Assembly (NCBI GenBank): GCA_905215385.1
Contig: CAJMPY010000007.1
Location: 1 to 64,000, forward strand
DNA from: an uncultured bacterium
GTDB lineage: Bacteria; Actinomycetota; Coriobacteriia; Coriobacteriales; Coriobacteriaceae
Direction of reading: 5' to 3'
DNA length: 64,000 bases
The notes beneath the pieces were generated by a model. The model was not told the DNA's origin and ran no database searches. It saw only the letters and a program-made list of their open reading frames with translations. The position numbers and the translations under genes are program-made. Shown piece by piece: positions 28,474-35,735 of the stretch (position 1 is the stretch's first letter; every line of letters starts with the position of its first letter).

Positions 28474-28508
28474 AATGTGACATAAGGGATGGTCCCTCAT
28501 GTCACATT
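28474..28508. repeat. Palindrome in the nadA-nadB gap
   Basis: Arms AATGTGACATAAGGGA (28474-28489) and TCCCTCATGTCACATT (28493-28508) pair at 15 of 16 positions across a 3-bp spacer. It fills nearly the whole 57-bp gap. The style (long arms, small loop, between genes) is that of the dispersed palindromes here, so it is more likely a repeat or mRNA hairpin than an operator. Confidence 0.6.
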
Positions 28509-28511
28509 GGC

Positions 28512-29537
28512 TTAGCGCGCCGCGTACTCGAGCATGCGGTCGAGCGTGAGCTTGGCCTGATCGGCGGCCTCGTCCGACACGCCAATCCGCACCTCGCCCT
28601 CGCCCGTCTCCAGGCAGCGCACGAGCTTTTCGAGCGTGATGAGATCCATGTTGACGCAGGTGGGCTGCACCGCAGGGAAGTAGAACTTCTTGCCGGTGCC
28701 CTGGCAGCGGCGCTCAAGTTCGTAGAGCACGCCGCGGACCGTCACGATGATGAACTCGCTCGCGTCCGACTCCTCGGCATACTTGATGATGCCGGCGGTG
28801 GAGCCGATGTAGTCGGCCTCGGCCAGGACGTCGGCCTTGCACTCGGGATGCGCCAGCACGAGCGCGTCGGGGTGGGCCTCCGTCGCGTCAACGATCTGCT
28901 CGACGGTGATGATGTGATGGCGCGGGCAGTAGCCGTTGTTGAGGATGACGTGCTTTTGGGGCACCTGCTCGGCTACGAAGCGGCCCAGGTTCTGGTCGGG
29001 AATGAACAAGATGTGCTGCTGCGGCAGCTCGGAGACGATCTTGACGGCGTTTGAGCTGGTAACGCACACGTCACTCCAGCTCTTGATCTCGACCGTGGAG
29101 TTGACGTAGCAGACCACGGCCAGGTCGTCGCCGTACTCGGCGCGCGCCGCATCGACCGTCTCGCGCTTGACCATGTGCGCCATGGGACAGTCCGCGCCCG
29201 GCTCGGGCAGCAGCACGGTCTTGGTGGGATTGAGCAGCTTGGCGCTCTCGCCCATAAACTCCACGCCGCACAGCACGATGGTCTGCTGCGGCAGGCTCTT
29301 GGCAAGCTTTGCCAGGTAGAAGCTGTCGCCGACGTAATCGGCCACAGCCTGAACCTCGGGCGCCACGTAATAGTGCGCCAGGATCACCGCGTCGCGTTGG
29401 GTTTTAAGTTGCTGAATGGCCTCGACGAGCTCTGCGGGCACCAGTGCCGCGCGCTCCGTTGCCGTCGTTGCCGATGCTAGGCCGGCCGCGATATCGCGTG
29501 CAAGCTCCGACGCATCCATGTTCGCGCTCTGTGCCAT
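28512..29537 (-). CDS. nadA: Quinolinate synthase
   Basis: NadA condenses iminoaspartate with dihydroxyacetone phosphate to quinolinate using an oxygen-sensitive [4Fe-4S] cluster. In the 341-residue protein the motifs AVILAHYYVAPEVQAVADYVGD, split here as AVILAHYYV and VADYVGDS, FMGESAKLLNPTKTVLLP, and MAHMVKRETVD are diagnostic. Likely cluster ligands are Cys in VLCGVEFMG, VQPTCVNMDLI and, between them, HPECKADVL or PRHH-adjacent GYCPRHH. The ATG at 29537 has GAGGGG upstream; a TTG directly before it is less likely. It is the first gene of the nad operon. Confidence 0.97.
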   Translation of the reverse strand: MAQSANMDASELARDIAAGLASATTATERAALVPAELVEAIQQLKTQRDAVILAHYYVAPEVQAVADYVGDSFYLAKLAKSLPQQTIVLCGVEFMGESAKLLNPTKTVLLPEPGADCPMAHMVKRETVDAARAEYGDDLAVVCYVNSTVEIKSWSDVCVTSSNAVKIVSELPQQHILFIPDQNLGRFVAEQVPQKHVILNNGYCPRHHIITVEQIVDATEAHPDALVLAHPECKADVLAEADYIGSTAGIIKYAEESDASEFIIVTVRGVLYELERRCQGTGKKFYFPAVQPTCVNMDLITLEKLVRCLETGEGEVRIGVSDEAADQAKLTLDRMLEYAAR

Positions 29538-29572
29538 CAAGGCCCCTCTCTTTTGGCGAATCTTGGGGCTTT

Positions 29573-29622
29573 AGTATGACACCTAGGTTTACAGCTGACA
29601 AGACAGCTGTAAACCTAGGTGT
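29573..29622 (-). promoter_or_regulatory. nadA promoter overlapped by a 19-bp-armed palindrome
   Basis: On the minus strand -35 TTGTCA (29596-29601) and -10 CATACT (29573-29578) are 17 bp apart. The palindrome has arms ACACCTAGGTTTACAGCTG (29579-29597) and CAGCTGTAAACCTAGGTGT (29604-29622), perfectly complementary, covering the -35 and the spacer. This is an ideal repressor site. NiaR as the repressor is inferred from the operon content. Confidence 0.82.
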
Positions 29623-29641
29623 AAAGTTGAAATAAAGATTC

Positions 29642-29951
29642 AATCATGCGGCAGGTCCATTTTCGAACTGGCAAGCTGAGGAAAGCCGAAAATGGACCCG
29701 CCCCATGATTCGGGCAGCCCGTTTTGTCCTGGACCAAGGGGCAGTGGTCAAAAAGGGCCAAATATGAGTACTGTCACCAAATTAGTAGCATCGATTTTCC
29801 GGTCCAGAGCAGCAAAATCGCCTTGTTTGGAGCCCGATCGCGACTCTGAAGAACGAAAATCGATGCACTTTTGGCCTCTGGCACCGATTTTTGAGGCCAT
29901 TTGGCTGCCACCAAACTGGTAACAGTACTCATATTTGGCCCTTTTTGACCA
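29642..29951. repeat. Nested inverted repeats, non-coding stretch
   Basis: The 560-bp gap between nadA and the dead transposase holds two structures. The first pairs 29642-29664 with 29687-29710 around GGTCCATTTTCG/CGAAAATGGACC. The second is 207 bp: an outer arm starting at 29745 (TGGTCAAAAAGGGCCAAATA) pairs with its complement ending at 29951 over about 43 bp with a few changes, and inner arms ATCGATTTTCC/GAAAATCGAT lie near 29790 and 29855. No credible coding sequence is present. The 207-bp size and symmetry resemble a miniature inverted-repeat element, but I do not recognise its ends. Confidence 0.65.
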
Positions 29952-30097
29952 CCGGGTTTCCGGCAGGCCCCAAAAGCGGGCCCGAATCGCTCGATCCGGG
30001 CCCGCTGGGGGTAGCGAGCACAATCGAGGTGTAAGAAGCAAGAGAGGGCCATCGCCTAGAATCGTCAGCGCCTAGATATTCAACGAGAGGAAAGACA

Positions 30098-30430
30098 ATG
30101 GTCCGCAGCGACATGCTACCCCAGCCGGACCGGGGGCTCGGCCTCGACCGGCCCCAGACCGAGGCATTTCACCGACGAGTTCAAGAGGAAGATAGTCGAT
30201 CTCCACAACGCCGGAAAGCCCAGGCGCGAGGCCATGGACGAGTGCGACCTCGACAAGAGCACCGTGGAGAGGCGGGTCAAGTCGATAAACGAGACCGGCT
30301 CGCCGCGCGCCGCCGACAACCGCACGCCCGAGTAGAACCGGATCCTGGAGCCCGAGCGCGAGAACCGCAGGCTCCGGATGGAGGTCAACGTCTTAAGACG
30401 AGCGGCGCCAGCATACGCTCGGAAGTCAGG
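30098..30430 (+). pseudogene. IS3-family transposase OrfA remnant
   Basis: Translation in one plus frame gives RHFTDEFKRKIVDLHNAGKP, then CDLDKSTVERRVKSINETGS, an in-frame TAG, and ENRRLRMEVNVLRRAA, the HTH and leucine-zipper region of an IS3/IS150-type OrfA. The ATG at 30098 with GAGAGGAAAG upstream is in a different frame from the HTH, so there is a frameshift near 30155 in addition to the nonsense codon at about 30334. No OrfB follows; the sequence ends at the intact IS element whose left end is at 30491. The source element differs from the neighbouring one in sequence and strand. Confidence 0.7.
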
Positions 30431-30531
30431 GCCATGGCGGCCAACGGGGGGCCGCTGCCCCATATCGGCGCAGCGCTGGCATCGAGGCCTTCTGACCTGT
30501 GTCAAGATTTCGGACACGCATGCTCGAGAAA

Positions 30532-31464
30532 TCAAGCGGCCATAGGCATGGCCTCGAGCTTGGGCTCGGTTCTCTCGAAGAAGGCCGCCATGGCCTCGGC
30601 CGGCACCTTGTAGCCGATCGTCGAGCGGGGCCTTCGGCGGTTGTAGTACGCCTCGATGAACTCGACCACCGCGTGCTTGGCGGAATCCCTGGTCGGGAAG
30701 CTGCGCCTGTAGTACATCTCGTTCTTCAGCGTGGCGAGGAACGACTCGGCCACCGCGTTGTCGTGGCAGTTGCCGGCGCGGCTGCAGGACAGCCGCACGT
30801 CGTTGTCGCGCGCCCATTCGGCCAGAAGCCTGCTGGTGTACTGGGCGCCGCGGTCGGCGTGGAATATCGCGTTGCCGGCCACGTAGCCGCGCGATTTGGC
30901 CAACGCCAGCGCCGAAACCACGATGTCGGCGGTCATGCGCTCGGAGAGCGACCAGCCCACCACCATGCGGGTGTTGAGGTCGATGACCGTCGACAGGTAC
31001 AGCCATCCCTCGCCGGTGCGCAGGTAGGTGATGTCGCCCACGAGCTTGCAGGTTGGAACGGGACTGGTGAAGTCGCGGCGCACCAGGTCGGGCCGGGGCC
31101 TGGCCTTCGGGTCGGGGATGGTGGTGCGCTTCCTGGCGTTGGGCGTGCAGCCGCGTATTCCCAGCTCGCGCATCAGCTTGCGCACCCTGTACAGGGTCAA
31201 TCCGGAGAACTCGCCGGGCAGGAAGCATTTCACGAACCGGAAGCCGAACCTGCGGTCCGACTCCAGCCACACGCGCCGGACCGCCTCGCGCTCGGCCGAC
31301 CAGTCTTCTCGCGGGCAGCCGTTGGAGAGCCACGAGTAGAAGCCCGATCGGCTCACGCCGAGCACGCGGGCCATCATTTTCACCGGGAATTCGGCCTTCT
31401 CCGCCAACATCATCCGGTAGCACGCGGCTACGCCTGGCTTTTGGCGAAGAAGGCCGCGGCTTTT
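30532..31464 (-). CDS. IS3-family transposase OrfB (DDE integrase domain)
   Basis: This is the catalytic part of the transposase, about 310 residues. It has the HTH_21-like N-terminal segment (MMARVLGVSRSGFYSWLSN) and the rve core, with the acidic triad visible as D in VGDITYLRTGEG, D in AIFHADRGAQYTS and E in NAVAESFLATLKNE. The frame is -1 relative to orfA and has no good ribosome site of its own, so it is expected to be made as an OrfAB fusion by ribosomal frameshifting at the A6G run (31466-31460). The coordinates given start at the slip; an internal ATG is at 31413. Confidence 0.9.
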   Translation of the reverse strand, partial: KSRGLLRQKPGVAACYRMMLAEKAEFPVKMMARVLGVSRSGFYSWLSNGCPREDWSAEREAVRRVWLESDRRFGFRFVKCFLPGEFSGLTLYRVRKLMRELGIRGCTPNARKRTTIPDPKARPRPDLVRRDFTSPVPTCKLVGDITYLRTGEGWLYLSTVIDLNTRMVVGWSLSERMTADIVVSALALAKSRGYVAGNAIFHADRGAQYTSRLLAEWARDNDVRLSCSRAGNCHDNAVAESFLATLKNEMYYRRSFPTRDSAKHAVVEFIEAYYNRRRPRSTIGYKVPAEAMAAFFERTEPKLEAMPMAA

Positions 31465-31712
31465 TTCAAGAAGGCGTTCTCCATCTCGAGCTCGCGTATG
31501 CGCCTTTTCGCCTCGCGAAGCTCGCGGTCCTCGGCCTTGGGGTCGGGCCCGCCGGCAAGCTCGCGCCGGCGATTCTGCACCCACTTGTTCACGGTCTTGG
31601 AATTCAGGCCCAGTTCTGCGCAGCATTCCGTTATCGGCCTGCCCGTCGAGATGATGTAGTCGGCGGTCTCGCGCCTGAACTCGTCGGTGTACTTGGCGGC
31701 TGGGTTGGACAT
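31428..31712 (-). CDS. IS3-family transposase OrfA
   Basis: This 94-residue DNA-binding protein has the HTH_Tnp_1 fold at the N terminus (YTDEFRRETADYIISTGRPI, then ECCAELGLNSKTVNKWV) and a leucine-zipper helix (ELREAKRRIRELEMENAFL) that ends at the frameshift site (LKKAAAFFAK). In IS3 elements OrfA alone is an inhibitor and the OrfAB fusion is the active transposase. AGAGGACGGT lies upstream of the ATG. A run of six A followed by G at 31466-31460 is the probable slippery sequence. Confidence 0.92.
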   Translation of the reverse strand: MSNPAAKYTDEFRRETADYIISTGRPITECCAELGLNSKTVNKWVQNRRRELAGGPDPKAEDRELREAKRRIRELEMENAFLKKAAAFFAKSQA

Positions 31713-31794
31713 AGCATACCGTCCTCTCGGTCGTCGATGAATGCATTCTAAAGGATTGGGCCTCTAGCATGCGTGTCCGAAAAGACGATACAGG

Positions 31795-32901
31795 TCAGAC
31801 AACCCAATCAGACGTCGTCTCGAGCGCGTCCTCTGCACGGTCGAGCGTGCTTCTGGCCTTGGCACCCTGTTTGAACCACGAGCGCAGGTCCTCGAGCGTG
31901 CTGCCCGCTGCATACACCTTGATTTTGCGACCGCCTTTCGTGGTCACCGTGCAACGGTCGCCGCTCTCGCTGTTCTCGTGCGCCGTGACCTTCTTGAGGT
32001 AATCGCGACGGAACGCCACGACGCGGGCATTGCTGATCTCGATGAACCAATCATCGTCGACAAGCGAAGTGCCCGTGGTACCTCGACTTGCCATCTCCTC
32101 GGCGAAGGAGAAGCCGAGTTCGCGCTCCTGCCTGCCGATCTCGAGGATGCCGCGGGCGGGCATGCTGAGCATGAGCAGGGGCAGGAGTCCCCCTATGAAC
32201 AGGAAGAGGAACGGGACGAGCAAGAGCAGACGAGCACCGGCATCGGTGAAAACAGCCATGAAGGCGATCACGAGCGAGAAGACGAGCGCCATGCCGTTGA
32301 AAACAATCGTCAACGGCTTGATGGCAGACCAACACAGGCCCGCCTTGGTCATGGGACCGTCGACGGCGTCCGAGACTTCGATGCCCTCTTCCTCCAGACG
32401 GGCGAGGAGGTTGAGCGAGCACACCCCCTCGAGGCTTATCGAGCAGAACTTCCGGTCGCCCTCGAACAGGTCGATCCTCATCATCTGCGTGTGAAGCGTT
32501 GCACGGGTGATGTTGCCAAACGTCGTCTCCTTGCGGATGCCGAAGGCGTTACGCGAGAGAATTCGCTCACCGTCCACGTCGATGCGCGGGATGCTCAGCA
32601 GGGCCCAGATGGCCATGCCCGCGAGCGCCATGGCGTGACCGAACCACACAAGTTCGTGGTCCCACTCGCCCAACGAGACGCCCTGCCAGACGTAGACACC
32701 CAGCATGAGCAGTTCGAACGCGACGGCGCAGCAGGCGATGATCGTGCGAATGGCAGCGGGCATGCGCACCGTGAAGCGATCGAGGCTGTCCGTCGCCTCA
32801 CTGCGCTCGCGCGCGCCGCGACGGGCGACCCATGCAGTGAGCGGACCGACGATGAACACCACCATCGCCACGCGCAGGAACGATTCGAGTATGTCGCCCA
32901 T
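31795..32901 (-). CDS. Multi-pass membrane protein, 3' end altered by IS insertion
   Basis: This hypothetical protein of about 368 residues has hydrophobic helices near residues 6-25, 50-72, 85-105 and two around 195-250. Between and after them are soluble domains with a PH-like character (RILSRNAFGIRKETTFGNIT; WFIEISNARVVAFRRDYLKK). The C terminus DWVV and its TGA (31797-31795) fall within the inverted repeat of the IS element, so the original C terminus is not present. How many residues are lost is unknown. The ATG at 32901 has GGTGG 5 nt upstream; another ATG 4 codons earlier is possible. No family is recognised. Confidence 0.65.
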   Translation of the reverse strand: MGDILESFLRVAMVVFIVGPLTAWVARRGARERSEATDSLDRFTVRMPAAIRTIIACCAVAFELLMLGVYVWQGVSLGEWDHELVWFGHAMALAGMAIWALLSIPRIDVDGERILSRNAFGIRKETTFGNITRATLHTQMMRIDLFEGDRKFCSISLEGVCSLNLLARLEEEGIEVSDAVDGPMTKAGLCWSAIKPLTIVFNGMALVFSLVIAFMAVFTDAGARLLLLVPFLFLFIGGLLPLLMLSMPARGILEIGRQERELGFSFAEEMASRGTTGTSLVDDDWFIEISNARVVAFRRDYLKKVTAHENSESGDRCTVTTKGGRKIKVYAAGSTLEDLRSWFKQGAKARSTLDRAEDALETTSDWVV

Positions 32902-33079
32902 ATTAACCACCATCCCAATAGAAAACGTGAATTTGGGAGACTATAGCAGAGCGAAGCGATCTGCACGGCATCGTCCGGGTGTTTTCGGCATACGGTGGAA
33001 ACCAGCGGCAGCGGACGTTGAGAACTCACCCAAAAGACGCGATTCGACCGAAGCGATTCTTCTTGACTTGGTCTCAATG

Positions 33080-33616
33080 TGATACGACATGCGCCACTAC
33101 CTGCGCGGTCTTGCGGCCCTGATCGAAGAGGGTCACACCGATGAGGCACTCGAGCGCATCGACGCGCTCTGCGAGACCAACGACCGCACCGCCGTGCGCC
33201 GCTACTGCGCCAACGAAACGGTCAACATTGCGCTCTCGTCGCTTTCCGCGGACATCAACGCGCACGGCATCACCGCCGACCTGCACGCCGCCGTGCCCGA
33301 AACCGTCCACGTGGGCGATGTCGATCTATTCAGTGTGGTATCGAACGCCCTGGACAATGCCATCGCCGCGGCGAGCGCCGCCCCCGAAGGCAAGCGGTTT
33401 GTCGACCTGGACCTTCGCTACGAAGACGGTCAGCTTCTATTGCTGGTTTCCAACACGTTTGGCCGTGCGCCGCACATGGTCGACGGCATGCCCGTGACTC
33501 AGCACACTGGGCACGGCTTTGGCACCAAGAGCATTATGCTTGCCGTCGAGCGCATGAACGGCAACTGCCAGTTCCGCATTAACGGCGACCGGTTTGAGCT
33601 GCGCGCCGTGATGTAG
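33080..33616 (+). pseudogene. 5'-truncated GHKL (AgrC-like) sensor histidine kinase
   Basis: What remains is the C-terminal catalytic part of a peptide-pheromone or citrate-type sensor kinase. The frame opens with DMRHYLRGLAALIEEG, which is the DxRH box just after the phosphoacceptor His; here the His position reads Tyr and a stop codon lies one codon before it. The ATPase domain follows with the N box VVSNALDNAIAAA and the G box GHGFGTKSIMLAVERMNG. All sensor and membrane parts are missing, and no response regulator is adjacent. An ATG at 33089 leaves a 175-residue open frame that could still be translated, but the protein would lack phosphotransfer. Confidence 0.75.
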
Positions 33617-33634
33617 GGGCTGCCGCCAACCTCG

Positions 33635-34210
33635 CTACAGCGGTGCAGCCGCCGGGGTCAGCTGCTTAATGTAGGCCCACATGCGCTGCTTGGCGGCCTT
33701 GTCGGTGAGCGCCGCCTCAAAACCGTCGAGCGCCAGCACGCGGCGCCCCTGCACATGGGCGACCAGGCCGGGCTTGAGCATGGCGGTGTCAAAGTCATCA
33801 ATTGCCACAAGCATATCGGCATAGGTCTCGCGCATGACATCGGCCGCACTGTTGTCCAGCAGCAGCACCGCCTCGGGGTCCAAGGTCTCCAGCGCCTCGC
33901 GGAACAGGTCGCACGTCAGGGCCTCGCCCGCCGCGACCGCTCCGTCGCCCGCGCCGGCGACGCTTGCCAGCACACAAAAATCCTCGGGGGCATATCCGAT
34001 GGCACCGAGCGCCTTGCGCAACGCGGCGCCATCCGCGCCGGCGGCCAGCTCGCCGCCCGAGCACTCGGCTTCATCCAAATCGCCTTTGACCAGCACAATC
34101 GGCGAGCACGCGTTGCCCGCGATACGCACACCGCGATCTGCAAGCGACGCGAGCTCCTGCTCGGTCGCCTGAGCGATGGCTTCTTTTTTCTGGCTTTGTG
34201 ACGTGGGCAT
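33635..34210 (-). CDS. Hypothetical protein, possibly a degenerate uracil-DNA-glycosylase-like fold
   Basis: This 191-residue, Ala-rich soluble protein has an order of segments (IVLVKGDLDEA, then DGAALRKALGAIGY, then LDPEAVLLLDNSAADVM) that recalls the family 4 uracil-DNA glycosylase fold, where a glycine loop is followed by LLxxxLxxxG and xPxxIVALGxxA. The catalytic motifs and Fe-S cysteines of that family are not present, so an enzymatic role cannot be claimed. The ATG at 34210 (MPTSQSQ) is preferred because GGAG is 5 nt upstream. It is divergent from trxA. Confidence 0.6.
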   Translation of the reverse strand: MPTSQSQKKEAIAQATEQELASLADRGVRIAGNACSPIVLVKGDLDEAECSGGELAAGADGAALRKALGAIGYAPEDFCVLASVAGAGDGAVAAGEALTCDLFREALETLDPEAVLLLDNSAADVMRETYADMLVAIDDFDTAMLKPGLVAHVQGRRVLALDGFEAALTDKAAKQRMWAYIKQLTPAAAPL

Positions 34211-34346
34211 GCGCTCTCCAATCGTTTGCGTGCCCACCATTATATAAAAGAGCCGCCCGCGAGTGGTTGCTTTGCGGGCCGCTGGGTATAAGCACGGTCG
34301 TACTGAGTTTTACGCGGCCGAGCCGCGTCGTATTATGGAGGTCACC

Positions 34347-34667
34347 ATGGCTGACATTAAGCAGATTACCCCCGAGAACTTCGGCGCTGTCGTCAACGAT
34401 AGCCTGCCCGTACTGGTTGATTTTTGGGCCCCGTGGTGCGGCCCCTGCCGCTCGCTCTCGCCCATCGTAGACGAGGTTGCCGACGAGCTGGCCGGCAAGT
34501 TGGCTGTGGCCAAGTGCAACGTCGACGACAACCAGGACCTGGCCATGAAGTTTGGCGTCATGAGCATCCCCACGCTGATCGTCTTTAAGAACGGCGAGGA
34601 GGTCGACCGCTCGGTTGGCGCCTTACCCAAGGCAAGACTTCAGGCACTGCTGGAGAAACATCTGTAA
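34347..34667 (+). CDS. trxA: Thioredoxin
   Basis: This 106-residue thioredoxin reduces disulfides in the cytoplasm. The active site is WCGPC at residues 30-34 (FWAPWCGPC), with the cis-proline loop MSIPTLIVFKNGE near 72 and the buried Asp of VLVDFW. The length is standard. The ATG at 34347 has GGAGGT 4 nt upstream. It is monocistronic; no thioredoxin reductase is beside it. A terminator follows at 34779. Confidence 0.97.
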   Translation: MADIKQITPENFGAVVNDSLPVLVDFWAPWCGPCRSLSPIVDEVADELAGKLAVAKCNVDDNQDLAMKFGVMSIPTLIVFKNGEEVDRSVGALPKARLQALLEKHL

Positions 34668-34778
34668 TACGCTTGTTACTTGTCTGCCGTCCATGAGCGG
34701 TTTCGCACCGCTCACCGGAGTGCCAAACGCAAGGCATGCGACCACGGATAGTATGGTAGTTACAAACAGCCCCCAGTG

Positions 34779-34815
34779 AACGGGTGCGGGTCGCACAGGC
34801 TCGCACCCGTTTTCT
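34779..34815 (+). terminator. Intrinsic terminator downstream of trxA
   Basis: Arms AACGGGTGCG (34779-34788) and CGCACCCGTT (34802-34811) are complementary and followed by TTTTCTT. Confidence 0.88.
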
Positions 34816-34888
34816 TATGCAGCTGCGCGCAAAGCGGGCGTAGTAAAATCTGAACCACTGAACTGCCCCATACAAAAGGAGATTTCCC

Positions 34889-35137
34889 ATGCATGATGTT
34901 GGAATGAACATGAGCCAGCTTGCCATGAGCGTCAAACAGGTCGACGACACCATCGAGCTCGCTCACGAATGGAGCCATCAGTTGCTGCATGCGACCGAGA
35001 ATTTTGACATGGAGCGCATCGGCGCCAAGCTCGAGGCCGCCATGGCCGCGCTGCACGAGGCCCACGGCGCGCTCGAGGGCTACGAAGAGGCCATCGAGGC
35101 CGACCACAACTCCGTCGGCTCTGTGAAACTGGTGTAA
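34889..35137 (+). CDS. Small helical hypothetical protein upstream of nikR
   Basis: This 82-residue protein is predicted to be almost all helix, rich in His, Met and Glu (HDVGMNMSQLAMSV, ELAHEWSHQLLHATENFDM). No family is recognised. Its stop is one base before the nikR start, so the two are co-transcribed and probably translationally coupled. The six His and several Met residues, together with the nikR neighbour, make metal binding a reasonable guess, but nothing in the sequence proves it. AAAAGGAG lies upstream of the ATG. Confidence 0.7.
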   Translation: MHDVGMNMSQLAMSVKQVDDTIELAHEWSHQLLHATENFDMERIGAKLEAAMAALHEAHGALEGYEEAIEADHNSVGSVKLV

Positions 35138-35138
35138 C

Positions 35139-35633
35139 GTGGCCGAGCACGAGCACGCGCACAATCACGGTGCGGACGACGATGCAAGCTGCCGCTACAG
35201 CGGCTCCAGCTCCGAGCTGGTCCGCTTTTCGGTCACCGCGCCCGACGACCTGCTGCGCCGCTTTGACGAGCAGATCGCGCGCCGCGGTGACGTGGCTAAC
35301 CGATCCGAGGCCGTACGCGATCTGATTCGCGCCTCGATCGCCAAGGAGCAGATGCGCACGCCCGATGAGCATGTTATCGGGTCGCTCACCATGATCTACG
35401 ACCACCATACCGGCGACCTGACGCGCCGTCTGGACGAAGTGCAGCACGACTACACCGACGAGATCGTATCGACCATGCACGTGCATCTGGATCACCACAA
35501 CTGCTTAGAGATTCTGGCGCTCAAGGGTCGCGGCGAGCGCGTCTACGAGCTGGCCGACCGTCTGCTGGGCCTGCGCGGCGTTAAGCACGGCGAGCTCACG
35601 TGCGCCGCCACCAAGCAGAGCCTGGGACTGTAG
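35139..35633 (+). CDS. nikR: NikR nickel-responsive regulator
   Basis: NikR is a ribbon-helix-helix repressor activated by Ni2+. The RHH domain is at about residues 27-65 (VRFSVTAPDDLLRRFDEQIA, SEAVRDLIR). The C-terminal ACT-like nickel domain contains YDHHTGDLTRRL, MHVHLDHHNCLEILAL, which provides the His, His and Cys ligands. The protein has a His-rich N-terminal extension (AEHEHAHNHGADDD) not present in E. coli NikR. The start is GTG at 35139, one base after the previous stop. It sits directly upstream of hypF-C-D-E, linking nickel sensing to hydrogenase maturation. Confidence 0.95.
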   Translation: MAEHEHAHNHGADDDASCRYSGSSSELVRFSVTAPDDLLRRFDEQIARRGDVANRSEAVRDLIRASIAKEQMRTPDEHVIGSLTMIYDHHTGDLTRRLDEVQHDYTDEIVSTMHVHLDHHNCLEILALKGRGERVYELADRLLGLRGVKHGELTCAATKQSLGL

Positions 35634-35641
35634 CGCACCTG

Positions 35642-35712
35642 CCAAAAAGGGACAGGTTTGTTGTGGCAGGTTTAGAAGTTTTACCGACCAAAATAAACCT
35701 GTCCCTTTTTGG
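35642..35712. repeat. Inverted repeat between nikR and hypF
   Basis: Arms CCAAAAAGGGACAGGTTT (35642-35659) and AAACCTGTCCCTTTTTGG (35695-35712) are perfectly complementary, 18 bp. It lies 9 bp after the nikR stop and 23 bp before the hypF start. It belongs to the GGGACAGG type of dispersed palindrome and could act as a terminator or attenuator between nikR and the hyp genes. Confidence 0.8.
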
Positions 35713-35735
35713 TCGGTTTTGATGAGGGGTGTCGC

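Larger units (their letters stand above)
30491..31799 (-). mobile_element. IS3-family insertion sequence, about 1.31 kb
   Basis: The ends are inverted repeats: the left end (30491 onwards) reads TCTGACCTGTGTCAAGATTT and the right end on the other strand reads TCTGACCTGTATCGTCTTTT, both continuing CGGACACGCATGCT. The element carries overlapping orfA and orfB in the -1 arrangement typical of IS3. No target duplication is visible, although the short 3-4 bp duplications of this family would be easy to lose. It appears intact. The right end lies within the 3' end of a membrane protein gene (31795-32901). Confidence 0.88.

Noticed and set aside
28474..28508. NiaR operator between nadA and nadB
   Set aside because: It lies inside the operon downstream of nadA, and its sequence differs from the palindrome in the nadA promoter; a dispersed repeat or mRNA hairpin explains it better.
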